DNA of 64,000 nt, taken from NCBI GenBank assembly GCA_026936325.1, contig JAPTHN010000001.1, forward strand, positions 72,534,380-72,598,379. Direction: 5' to 3'. This document shows, one piece after another, positions 30,113 through 41,400 of the stretch (the first letter of the stretch is position 1; each line of letters opens with the position of its first letter). The stretch comes from Platynereis dumerilii (taxonomy: Eukaryota > Annelida > Polychaeta > Phyllodocida > Nereididae). The notes under the pieces were generated by a model, which saw nothing but the letters and a program-made list of their open reading frames with translations, had not been told where the DNA came from and ran no database searches. The translations under genes were made by a program, and so were the position numbers.

Positions 30113-31488
30113 TATATTATCACTTTCTTTGCATGAAACAAAAAATCATGTTGAATCAAAACAATAATGGCTCCATAAAAATCGTCTGTGAAGTCGTGCT
30201 GAGTGACTAGATCAAGTACTTCTTTTTTGGTTGCAAAGGTGTCTGGTGGCCAACTGCGCATCCTTTGGTTAGTTCGCTCAGTCAGTTTGGCACGCAGTTT
30301 GTCAAAGCCAAGCATTGGTACCAGATATGAAACTGCCAGATTCAGGTATTTTTGTACAAACATTGGTCGTTGAATGTCTCCATTTGGTACTCTTCCTTGA
30401 AGGAAGCGGAGAAGATATTCTCTATAAGAGATCTGTTCTGGTACTGGCTGGTCTTTTCCTTTGTCAACTGGTTGTCGTTCCTTTTCGATAATTTCTTTCT
30501 TTCGTTCTGGTTCCTTGTCTGGTGAATGGTCTTCCCTTACTTCCTCTTGACTCTCGGCTGTTTCTTCCTTCTGTGGATACTCTGGACCCTCTTCTTTTTC
30601 TTCTTCCTGTGGAACCTCCGGAACCTGTTCCTTTTCTGCCTCTTCATCTTCTGCTTCCATGGATTCATTGTCGGGTGTTGTGCTTCTGTCATCATCGGAG
30701 TCATTTCCCTCATTTGTGTCTGTTGTAGTTGTGTGTTCTTTGTCCATCGCTACCTCATGAGGAGCTGTGGCTCCAGGTGATGGGTTTGGTTGTTCAAGGT
30801 CTGCCTGGGATGTAGGCCGTTGTGTAGTGGTTGTTGTCTGTGGAGTGGATGTTTCAGTTGTTCTTCCGGAGTGTCTGTTCGTGTCTTCTATGTTGTCTGT
30901 GTGTTGTTTGTGTGATCTGTTGATGCTGTGTTCTTCGAGTTGTAGCCTTCGTCTGGGTGTTGCATGATGTTGAGGTTGTGGATATCCCGCCATGTCCGCA
31001 TAGCTGGGAATTCCTGAGTGCTGTTCCACAATCCTTCTCGCCTCTGGAAAAGATATCGCTTGGGTTGCCTTCAATGTGAGGATTTCTTTTTCTTTTGTCC
31101 ACTGTTTACACGTTTTGCTGTAAGAGGGGTGATCCTCCTTACAGTTAACACAAAGAGGAGGGGATGTGCAAGGGTGATCTTTTGATTGGGTGTGGTCCTG
31201 GGATCCACATTGTCCACAAACTTCTTGTCTTTGGCACCACTTGCTCAGATGACCGAAACGTTGACATTTAAAACATCTTCTGGGGTTGGGAATATAAGGT
31301 CGTACCTTGCACCGTTCCCATACAACTCCAACACTCTCAGGAAGAGTAGTGTCTGAAAAGGTCAAGATAAGAAGTTCTCTATGATCTTTCTGCGGGATGC
31401 GATGAAAATGTACAACGTCAGTAAAGGTTTCAAACCACTCTTGTAAGTCCTCGTCAGAATTTAAATAGCTAAGTGAGGAGAAAACCAC
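30112..31488 (-). CDS. LINE-B ORF1, gag-like protein with zinc knuckles
   Basis: A 458-codon open frame. Residues 1-60 resemble the end of an RRM-like ORF1 domain. Three knuckles follow: CFKCQRFGHLSKWC (72-85), CGQCGSQDHTQSKDHPC (91-107) and CVNCKEDHPSYSKTC (113-127). Then come WTKEKEILTLK and SFPEARRIVEQ, typical of ORF1 in Jockey/I-type LINEs, and a long acidic Glu/Pro-rich region. Upstream, to about 31700, further ORF1 sequence is recognisable (SPFAIYKTIL, ETTQQRDGTVLFK, TIVEPHRTLKTCKG), so the open frame is only the 3' part of ORF1 and one frameshift near 31560 separates the two. The role in the LINE is RNA binding (family knowledge). No ORF2 is found next to it. Confidence 0.85.
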   Translation of the reverse strand: MVFSSLSYLNSDEDLQEWFETFTDVVHFHRIPQKDHRELLILTFSDTTLPESVGVVWERCKVRPYIPNPRRCFKCQRFGHLSKWCQRQEVCGQCGSQDHTQSKDHPCTSPPLCVNCKEDHPSYSKTCKQWTKEKEILTLKATQAISFPEARRIVEQHSGIPSYADMAGYPQPQHHATPRRRLQLEEHSINRSHKQHTDNIEDTNRHSGRTTETSTPQTTTTTQRPTSQADLEQPNPSPGATAPHEVAMDKEHTTTTDTNEGNDSDDDRSTTPDNESMEAEDEEAEKEQVPEVPQEEEKEEGPEYPQKEETAESQEEVREDHSPDKEPERKKEIIEKERQPVDKGKDQPVPEQISYREYLLRFLQGRVPNGDIQRPMFVQKYLNLAVSYLVPMLGFDKLRAKLTERTNQRMRSWPPDTFATKKEVLDLVTQHDFTDDFYGAIIVLIQHDFLFHAKKVII

Positions 31489-32395
31489 CCCCTTACAAGT
31501 TTTTAATGTGCGATGTGGCTCGACTATAGTCGGAGTTCCTGCAATACTTGTCAGCTCAAGGAGTCTTTGTGTTGTTCGTCATTTCTAGTTTTAAATAGGA
31601 CAGTTCCATCTCTTTGTTGTGTGGTTTCTGCAGGTTCTCCGACTTTTTGAAGAATTGTCTTGTAGATCGCAAAGGGAGAAAGTTTGCTCGTTGGTTAAAG
31701 CACAATGTATCGGTGTCGGTATTCTGACTTCCGTGTGGTCGTTGGTAGATTTAGAAGTTCCGGGTCGATGCAGTCATTCGAAGATGACCGCTGCCGTTTT
31801 AGTCTGGACTGTGGATTTGAAAGAGAATAGGCCATAGGATATTTGGTGTTTCATCCCCCATGCTCCCCACCCACCAAGGAGCCCAACAAGGGGAGACCAA
31901 TATGGGTAGGGCTGAGCCCAGTACCCTAGTCCCAGGGATACATGGGGGATATACTCGTAGAAGGCTAGGTAAGAAATATAGCTGCAATCATATTTAAAAC
32001 ATGGCCAGCATGTAGACTTGGTCAAAACCTTCTTTGATTGACCCATCAGCCATGGACAATAGGACCGAAGTCCTAATGACAACATGACAAGCCGATTGAC
32101 TGGACCGGGCCAATCCAGCCTCCCGTCTAGGAGAAATCCAGGCCAAAGTAGTGTATTGTATGGGAGGGACCAACTTAGTCCCTTTCAACTCAACTACCAG
32201 GACCCCTTCATCCTCCGACACGGGTCGCAACCCACGGCAAACAGGTTGCCCCTTTTCCGTCGAGGAGACGTGTGCAAGCGCACTGTCCCGTGTTGGCCAC
32301 TAAGGATACAGGATTTCACCTATAGTGTTACCACCCACCGCCACGAGGAGGCCCGAGACCTGCGAGAGCCCCCCCCCAGGGTTATATCTAAACTT
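31489..32395 (-). mobile_element. LINE-B 5' UTR and ORF1 start
   Basis: 31489-31700 on the minus strand encodes N-terminal ORF1 sequence with one frameshift. 31840-32395 looks like a LINE 5' UTR: the complement contains CAACCTGTTTGCCGTGGGTT, CGACCCGTGTCGGAGGATGA and AGGGGTCCTGGTAGTTGAGT. The short open frames here are not genes. Confidence 0.6.
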
Positions 32396-33887
32396 ACATA
32401 TTTGGTGCGTTTTTTTATTGATAGGATTGAAGCCAGAGGCTTTTTAGGTGACGTCACAAATTTTCAGGGCAAACAGCACCAAACCATAGTAGAAATTAAA
32501 GAAACAAAAAATTGTGCACGGTTTTTGTAACTTTGACTTATTCTTTGAAAGGGGTTGTCAGAAATAACTTTGGAAATTTCTAAAAGTATAATGGATAAAT
32601 ATGTGGGTTTGGGGCGAGAGGCCCCTCATGATATAAGGCATAAGGCCCCCTTCACTGGGGTGTCGAAGCTGCTTCAGGAACCATTTAATAATGTGCACTT
32701 TACCTTAAATCTTGATAGAATAGCTAATTAAAATAGAAAAAAAATTGGTCGAAATTGAAACAGGGCAAAAATTATTAAAAAATAAAAGTATTAACTGAAA
32801 AATTCTGAAAATCAGAAAAAGTGAATAGAATGTCTTAAAAAAGATAGAAGAACCCCAAGAAATAACTTATAAGCTGAATGCATTCACAAAAAAAATTGCC
32901 ATAGGATTATAATAGGGGGGGCTTCTTGCCCGATGGGTGGGGTAAGAAGGCCATTTTCAATTTTTTACAAAAATGTCCGTAACTCCTTCATTATTATTGG
33001 TAGACATTTGTTTCACTAGTTATTAGTAGAGTCAAGTGGTCCCTTCCTTACAGCATAAGCATTCAAATAAACGCCCATAAAAAGTAGGTCAAATCGCACC
33101 TCGAAGTTAAGGGGGGCTGCATGCCCCGGCCTACTCTAAACAGATCTGCTTATGTGTGGCATCTTGAAGAAGTGGCAGTTCAAATTTAAATGGGCAGCGA
33201 AGCTATGTGTTCTCTGAGTGCAAGTTCTAGTTTTGGCATTGTAATGACAGATTACAATGCGCTACCCCTCTGATGGTTTTGCACACATTGGCAAAGATTG
33301 CCTTCCATAACTCTGCATAACTATGACCAAAACTTGACTAAATTGTCTTAGTGCTATCCTTTGGCCTGAGTAAGGTTTTTCGCTGCCAGTTTGTCCCATG
33401 AAATCACATGAAAACTGGTGGTTTTTTTTCAAGTTCTTTGGTATAAGTCAACTTGTTACAATTTCAACCAGTTTTTACCAAGGTCTTGTGATTACCACTT
33501 GCATTGCCAGTGTAGTGGGAGAGGGGCTATAAAGAATGTCAAAATCCTCAACTTTCTTTTTTTGAACTAACTAGAATAACTCCTAACATTATTGCATATA
33601 TATTGACCAATGACTTGGCCCATTGCACACAGAATTCGGTTGCAACATAAAATTGAGGACATGAACATAATCTATAAGTCATCTAGCTCAGTGATTACAA
33701 TTCTTTATTGCGTGAAGATGTTGACATGAATATTGAGTTTGTCATTTGCAGTGTCATGCAGTGCCTGCACACAAAGAGTGGGCAGGTGATAAACACAATT
33801 AGTGAATATTGCCTCATTAAGACCACAATACGACATGGTATTGGCGTGGCAGCAACAGCTAGACGTCTGTATGTCTGTAACTATAAA
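32396..33887. other. intergenic DNA, no gene seen
   Basis: No recognisable coding sequence or repeat family. GC-rich phrases near 32920-32945 and 33110-33130 do not belong to an identified element. Confidence 0.45.
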
Positions 33888-34870
33888 CATAGGCTGCGTA
33901 GCAGCAAACCTTCAGCGAAAAAACAACATTTTAAAAGGACACCATTACACCATAAAAGTGGTGTGAACCACATTGCATGTAATATTTGCAATAGTGGCCC
34001 GATCTTGGCCGTATGCCAGGGTATGCACTATGTGGAACGATGGAAAGACCTCACTAGACCAATATACACATAATATGGACCAGTTTCATGCATAAACAAG
34101 GAATTTATCTATGGACATACAAAGATGGCCAAGTTTTGGCCTGGAAACAAAATAAATAATTTTGATTTTTTTTGGTCAATATTTCAAGATGTATAGAATT
34201 TCCATGAATCACACCCACAAAAGACACAAATTTATGATATAGGTGACATGTGTAACAAATTTCATCCATGTACCTGCAATTGTGACCAAGTTTTGGCCCG
34301 AAATGAAAAAATAAATTCAATCAATTTTTCTCAATATTTCTAAAAGTATAGAATATCAATCAATAAGACCATGAAAAGGCACAACTAGACCATATAGGCT
34401 ACATGTGTAAAAAATTTGATCCATGTACATGTAACAAGGGCTGAGTCCTAGCCCGGAAATGAAAAAAAAAAGTTCTTAATATTTTTGTCAATATTTCAAA
34501 AGTACAAAATGTCCATCCATGAGACCATCAAAAGGCTTAACTAGACCATACAAGCTACATGTGTACCAAATTTCATCCGTGTGCATGCAATACGGGCTGA
34601 GTCCTAGCCTGGAAACGAAAAAAATAATTTTTTTTTTTTTTTCTCAATATTTCAAAAATTACAAAAGTTCCATCAATCAGACCATCAAAAAGCACAACTA
34701 GACCATACAGGCTACATGTGTACCAAATTTCATCCATGTACATTCAATAGGGGCTGAGCACTGGCCCGGAAACTATCTATCCGCCCGCCGCCCGACCGCC
34801 CGCCTGGCGGACGGACAACTTTTGACCAAAGTGATAACAATACCTTCTTCGAACTTCGTTCGCTGAAGGT
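33888..34870 (+). mobile_element. family-X repeat, copy B
   Basis: Left end ACATAGGCTGCGTAGCAGCA then AACCTTCAGCG. Right end CTTCGAACTTCGTTCGCTGA then AGGT. Between them are about five tandem units of roughly 130 bp, each with a CATCCATGTAC-type phrase, GCCCGGAAA, an A/T-rich spacer, a GTATAGAATAT-like phrase and AAAAGGCACAACTAGACC. A GC block CCGCCCGACCGCCCGCCTGG precedes the right end. No coding frame. Elements with internal tandem units are known in bivalves (pearl-type Helitron relatives); a link is only a suggestion. Confidence 0.85.
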
Positions 34871-34991
34871 AAAAAAAGGATCTGTTTTTTATATGGATAA
34901 ATGTGTAACATGTTGAGAACTCCCGCTCTCTCTCATATCGTTGATCAATCCTCACAAGCATCCAGAAATGGGCTTAGAGAGCTGCACCTAC

Positions 34992-34992
34992 C

Positions 34993-35047
<55 letters not shown>

Positions 35048-35092
35048 CATCTATCTATCTAGTATCTATCTATATATCTATATATCTATCTT
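34992..35092. repeat. (ATCT)n microsatellite
   Basis: About 100 bases of ATCT units, slightly interrupted near its right end. It is followed at 35246-35283 by a SINE- or LINE-type tail (ACAGGACTTAAAGCCCC then CATCCATC). Confidence 0.95.
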
Positions 35093-35893
35093 GAGCCCGT
35101 ATGTCAGCGAGGAATATTTTTGTTGGACTGGGGGAAGGTTGGTTTAGTGGAGAACGAATGCATCATCCTATGTTGGATGGCTTTGTCGATCATCCTTCGC
35201 CTGATTGCTGTATCCTCCTCCTGTCCTAATTAGCCTACCAAGTGCATAAATACAGGACTTAAAGCCCCAATCATCCATCATCCGTGTTGAACTTGTATAG
35301 TCTATAGCGTCTCATTTGCAGATTAAACGTTGATATCATAAATTTTTCGGTGCATTTTAATTATTCTGAAAATGTGGTCTGATATACTTCAGTACTTGAA
35401 ATGTCTATCAATTCAAAGACAGACACAGATAAGGTACTCCTTATCAGTTGACAGGCATTGCTATGCATTTTTTGTATACATGCATGATGTATCAAATAAC
35501 ATTTTTTCTTGTTGTGCAGTATGATCTCTGTGTGTTCCAATTAAGAGGTTACAATGAATACTTGAACTTTGAGTTGATCTCCTTGAAAAGAGTTCCACAA
35601 GTTGTACAGTTGTGGTTGACAAGCTTGATGGTGCCACAGTACATGACACTCCCCCTTATATACTCTGCATACTTGTAGGGAGTTATCAGCTATTTTAAAG
35701 AATTGATGTCATATATATATATACAGAAAAAGATTCTAGCACTGATTTATCTTTTTATCAATACAATCGTTTAGGTGTGGTGGCCCACAGATCATGGTTG
35801 TTAATCTCAGATTTAAAAAAACAACACTCATCTCAAGAATTGCAGAATACAGACGTTTCCATAATCACAGATTTTCAGCCTGAATGTGCTTTT

Positions 35894-36897
35894 TACCTTC
35901 AGCGAACGAAGTTCGAAGAAGGTATTGTAATCACTTGGGTAAAAATGCTGTCCGTCCGCCGGGCGGGCGGGCGGGCGGGTGGGCGGGCGGGCGGCGGGCG
36001 GATAGATCGTTTCCGGCCCGGCACTCGGCCTCTATTGAATGTATGGGGATGAAATTTGGTACACATCTAGCCTGTATGGTCTAGTTGTGCCTTTTGATGG
36101 TCTGATGAATAGATCTTAAATACTTTTTGAAATAACTAACAAAATATAAAAATAATTTTTTTTTCGTTTCCGGGCCAAGGCTCGGTCACTATTGCATGTG
36201 CATGGATGAAATTTGGTACACACGTGGCCTATATGGTCTAGTTGTGCCTTTTGATGGTCTCATTGACAGATATTCTATACTTTCTGAAAAAATGAGAAAA
36301 GATATAAAAACATATTTATTTTGTTTTTTGGGCTAAGACTCGCTCACTATTGCATGTACATGGATAAACTTTGGTACACATATGGTAAATATGGTCTAGT
36401 TGTGCCTCTTGAAAGGTCTGATGGAAAATATTATACACTTTTTTCAAATATTGAAAAAAACATAAAAATTATTCTTTTTGTTTCTGGCCCAACATCCGGT
36501 CACTATTCCATATACATGGATGAAGTTTGGTACACATATGCCTTGTATGGTCTAGTTGTGCCTTTTCATGGTCTGACAGATGGCTATTCTATAGTTTTTG
36601 TAATATTGAGAAAAAATATTTAAAAGAATTTTTTTTATATCGGAGCCAAAACTTCCCCACTCTTGCATATACAGTAATGCATTTTTCTAAACAAATCACC
36701 TATGCAATTAATTAAGCAGTGCTTTTTGATGCGTATAACACTTTATGAATCGTTGGAAAAATAGAGATAATGGAAGGCCACTACTCGACCGCTATTGCTT
36801 ACCTATAAGCAATTTCATAAACGCACCAATTTTATGATATTATTTTAATCTTCTAAAGGTGTTATTCGCTGAAGGTTTGCTGCTGCGCAGCCTATGT
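35894..36897 (-). mobile_element. family-X repeat, copy C (inverted to copy B)
   Basis: Starts ACCTTCAGCGAACGAAGTTC and ends GCTGAAGGTTTGCTGCTGCG then CAGCCTATGT, the reverse complement of the copy B ends. It is 1004 bp against 983 bp for copy B. The GC block at 35955-36000 is longer, with repeated GGGC. Internal units carry GGTCTAGTTGTGCCTTTTGA. Copies B and C lie 1.0 kb apart as an inverted pair. Confidence 0.85.
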
Positions 36898-36974
36898 TTT
36901 TCTCTAGAACATGCATTCTACGAGGAAAGGTGACATCAAAAAACTTATTACATCACTCTGCCTTACAGTAGACA

Positions 36975-37100
36975 AAATGTTGACTGATACGAGGGCAACA
37001 GTGCAATCTGTTTGACCAAAGGCCTCGTGAAACAGCAAGGTGACTGTCACTCTCGAAGGTCAAACAAATTGCACTGTTGCCCAAAGTAGCAGTCAATAAT
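36975..37100. repeat. hairpin H2
   Basis: Arms around GGCAACAGTGCAATCTGTTT then GACC and its inverted partner GGTCAAACAAATTGCACTGT then TGCC. CRE-like TGATGTCA and TGACATCA motifs lie at 37291-37322. Confidence 0.7.
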
Positions 37101-37840
37101 TGTTTTGTTATACCTTGAATGCAATTCTGGCAAAAACAGATAACTTTGGAGAGACAGGAAATTTCTCTGTCAAAGTTTCGACATTGATCAGCTAGTCATC
37201 CAGATTTATAAGTCATATTCATGATATTACTATCAACAAGTTCTATTGTCATTAATGTTGTGAAGAGCAATGATCTATTTATAGCCTCACTGTGGTGATG
37301 TCACAACTCTATGACATCACAATGGAGTGGTTTCATCAGATAAGATGAAAAAGGTTTAGGTAGCTAACATACATAGTTCCACCACCAACTTCTGTACAGC
37401 CATTCTGATCAGCAGTCAGCTTCAGTGTGAATTCGTTGAACTGATGTCATATTGCATAGGTTACTGAGCCAAAATTTCAAGTCGATATCTCGAAAATCCT
37501 TGCCATGAAAAAATTATTACTGAAACAAGAATTTTTAGTTCAAGCGTAACATTACAGATTATATGTCAACGTGATTTTAAGTTTCATGGCCGTTTAATTT
37601 TATATCTGAAGATCTAAATATACCAGCTATATGACATCCAAAAGTCATGTCTGTCATATTATAAAGGTTATTGATCCAAAATATCAAGGTGATATCTTGT
37701 AAACTCTTGCCATGATTAAAATATTACTGAAGCAACAATTATCAGCGCAAGAGAGAATTACAAGAAATAGTTATCATGCATTTATTTATAAGTAAAAGTT
37801 TAAAATCGTTTTGAAAATGTGCCTAGACAAGGGATAAAAA

Positions 37841-37984
37841 GGTCATACCATGAATAGGTGCAGTACATCACTGGTATAGTCCCCTCGACCCCAGTATATT
37901 CCCTTGACCCTTCAGGTCTCGGGAATATACTGAGGTCTCGGGGACTATACCAGGGATGTACTGCACCTACCCATGGTATAACCT
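37841..37984. repeat. hairpin H3
   Basis: A 144-bp palindrome with arms of about 68 bp: GGTCATACCATGAATAGGTG, then CAGTACATCACTGGTATAGT, facing their complements. The centre is rich in CCTTGACCC and GGTCTCGGG. Confidence 0.85.
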
Positions 37985-38422
37985 CATAATATATAGCTGG
38001 AAGGTGGGGTGCATTTGTCGTCGATCATCTTTCTTAATTCTCTGTGAAAAAAAAATCTCTCTTATTTCTCTGAGAAATATATAAATACAAGTTTGTTTAG
38101 CCAAGATCCTGTTCTATTGTTGACCGGCCAAGACATTATTGCAAACGGATTCTTTATGAGAATTTTTGAGAAGATAAAAGTGGCATCTAGTACATATACA
38201 AAGCTGTATATCATAGGAAGGGGTTTGATAGACTAGACAAGCGGTGTTGACCAATAATAAAAAAAAATGCTTATCAAGATATATATCACACTCATAGACT
38301 AAAGATACTTGATAACATGAAGATACACTTTGACGTGGGTGTAGAAGTAGTTTATAACATTTATGACTTGAGACATTCCATTTGATTATAGTTTAATACA
38401 GTGCACAGACGTGAATTGGAAG

Positions 38423-38489
38423 ATGGGGCGCATGTGGATTTTTTTCTTGTTTGCCGGACTCCTAGTCACATCCAGTGCCAAACCGTACG
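38423..38489 (+). CDS. C1q-protein exon 1 (signal peptide)
   Basis: ATG at 38423 opens the hydrophobic stretch WIFFLFAGLLVTSS and likely signal cleavage after SSA. A second Met lies three codons later. The donor is TACG/GTATGA at 38490. Exon 1 has 22 codons plus one base. Confidence 0.85.
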
Positions 38490-41400
38490 GTATGAAAAAC
38501 TTTCATATATATATATTTCCATATTAAAAACTGCATTATTTTTGTTGATGCAATGTGTGTTGCCACTATTGCCTAGTATCAGACCAGATAGATATTTGGG
38601 TCATTCCACAATAACCAAGACAAAACTGTCACTGGTGTTGTAAACAGTAAAAGCTAAGAAACACAATTGACTCAAAGTAAAACCAGTGACCAAATAAATA
38701 ATTGTTTGAAATATTTCCCATTAAAATAAGAATTTCATTGGATTTTCTGCCACCATTTCTTACTGGTGTTATCCATTTTTGAGTAACACCAGTGTCGGTA
38801 ATACCAGTGACAATTTGCACTGAAATACCAATTGCTCCCCGAGTATGCAATGATTTGAACAGGTGTTGCCAAAGATTGATCTCAGTAAACAGGACACATC
38901 CTATGACTGAGGCAGTTTTTGAAAATTCTAGAATTATAGACCATTTTTGAGGGTAACACCAGTGACACCGAAAAAGAATACTCTTAATTTCAACTCACTC
39001 TAGAGCCACCCTGCATGCTGAAAAAATATGAATGCCAAAATATGCAGTAATCATGGATGCCTGTCCATCAGAAGAAGCCCCAGGTACATTAGACCAAAGA
39101 TAGTAGGGAGCATTCCTTTTACAGCCATGCTTTATTTAATGAGTAACACCAGTGACATGTTTTCTGGTGACGAGGGCATTTGATCTTCCACATTATACAC
39201 AGGAGAGGAAAAATTCAATCGGTCTTGGGATGTAAGTATGTGGAGTAGTTGTCCTGAGATTAAGACCCACCACAAATATTTACATTGATTTGACATGGTT
39301 AAAAACGTATGATAATTGAAAGAAGAATTTTCTGTGACATCACTTTTTGGATATATTTCAGATATTGTTAAGGGTGCACAATATAAGCAGTAGCTGATAA
39401 TTTTCATTTAACAAAGAAAATAACTTCTTTAAAAGAGGGGAAAGGCATATGATTAGAAACAAAATCCTAATACCATGATCTTGCTGTAAACAGCTTGAGT
39501 GACACAAAAGACGTCAGTTACTTTGGAAAGACCCATTTCCCTCACTTCGAGAGATTTATTGTAGTCTGTAGGTTCTACAGGAATTGTCCTCTTCCTGTCC
39601 CTGGGTTACCAATGTCATTAAATAGATAATTAATGTTTCTTGATCACTTTTTACCTTCAGGGAACGAAGTTCGAAGAAGGTATTGTTATCACTTTGTTCA
39701 AAAGTTGTCCGTCTGCCGGGCGGGCGTCCAGGCGGTCGGGCGGATAGATAGTTTCCGGGCCAAAACTCAGCCTCTAATGCATTCACATGGATGAAATTTG
39801 GTACACATGTACTCTGTATGGTCTAGTTGTGCCTTTTGATGGTCTTATTGATTGATATTTTGTACTTTTTGAAAAATTGAGAAAAATGTAAAAAAATTAT
39901 TATTTTTGTTTCCGGACCAGGACTCGGCCCCTATTGCATACATTTTTCTCAATATTTCAAAAGGTGTAGAATATTTATAAATCATATCATCAAAAGGCAG
40001 TACTAGACCATATAGCCTACATCTGTAAAAGATTTCATCCATATACATGCAATAGGGGCCGTCCTGGTCCGGAAACAAAAAATAATAATCTTTTTAAATT
40101 TTTCTCAATTTTTCAAAAATTACAAAATATCCACCAATAAGACCATCAAAAGGCACAACTAGACCATACAGAGTACATGTGTACATGAAGTCTGTATGGT
40201 CTAGTTGTGCCTGTTGTTCTGAATCCTCCCATGCTGTCGGGGCTGCTGGGCTTCTTTAAAAAATATCAAAGCTGAATTTGTCATTACCGCAACACGTCAT
40301 TATCAGAACAATTGGCTACTGTTGCGATAATGACTCATAGGAAAAACATGTTAATTTTAGCCAAAATTACAATTGAGAAAAGAATCGCAGCAACTATTGC
40401 CAGATGTTTTTCAGAACCTATGTTGACCTCCACACTCATTAAATCATGCATTTTACAAATTTTGAAAAACAGTAAAATTGCCACCCAAACGGGAACATTT
40501 CTGTAGAGTGACCCAGGGGCAATAACCATAGTCAGAAATGTCTGAGCACATCACGTTTCACCTGTGTCTCACTGCATAGTATGTTGACATATTCAACCGA
40601 CTTTCTTATTCCATGTCTATGGCTTCTACAGTAAGTATTTAAAAGTTGCGCAATTGCGTGAACCATTCAATTTGTTGGTGATCAGGCAGTCCAGAGCAAA
40701 CTATCCTGTACCGTTTCACAAAATTGTTTGTTCTCGAATTTTGTATCTTAACCGATAAAAAACCTCATATTATACATATTCTTATTGATACAAGATATCA
40801 CAAAACTAGAATCGACATTAGACGTTAGTCTGAGGCTATGAAAGGTCATCAAAAGTTGTGTATTAGAAGTCTTATGCAGACATTAAACTAAAATCCTTAA
40901 TGATTAACTGGCTTACAAAATCAAAAAGGCTACACACATGAGAATTAATCATAAGATGGAATTCCAGAGATATTCTTGCTGTTTCAATCATAATATTATT
41001 ACAGCTGAAGTCAAAAGTAGACTCAGAAATGTCTAGACACGTCATGCTAATCTCTCATGCCAACCTGTATTCAAGCACTTCTGAGACTGTGCCTTTGACT
41101 TCAGCTGTAAATCCACCCCATTACAAAGTAAAGAAACCGTTTTCTGTCTGTGGATTTCAGATTCCAAGGTTAGAGAGTTACTGCGCATGTTGTCATTGCT
41201 GGAGAATGAAGTCACTAGCGAGGAAAGGCAATTGATCGAAAGTCGCGATGGCAGTGCTACCCAACCGCCAGAGGCTACAATAGTCCCAGGAAGTTCCGCA
41301 GTTCCGGGCAGTACAGTGGAACCAGGCAGTTCAGTGGCACCAGGCAGTTCAGTGGCCCCAGGCAGTTCAGTAGCACCTGTTAGTTCAGTGGCACCTGGTA

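Noticed and set aside
30112-31488. LTR-retrotransposon gag
   Set aside because: The three knuckles followed by WTKEKE and SFPEARR, the LINE-type 5' UTR and a LINE 3' tail in the same orientation fit LINE ORF1; no LTRs, protease or integrase are seen.
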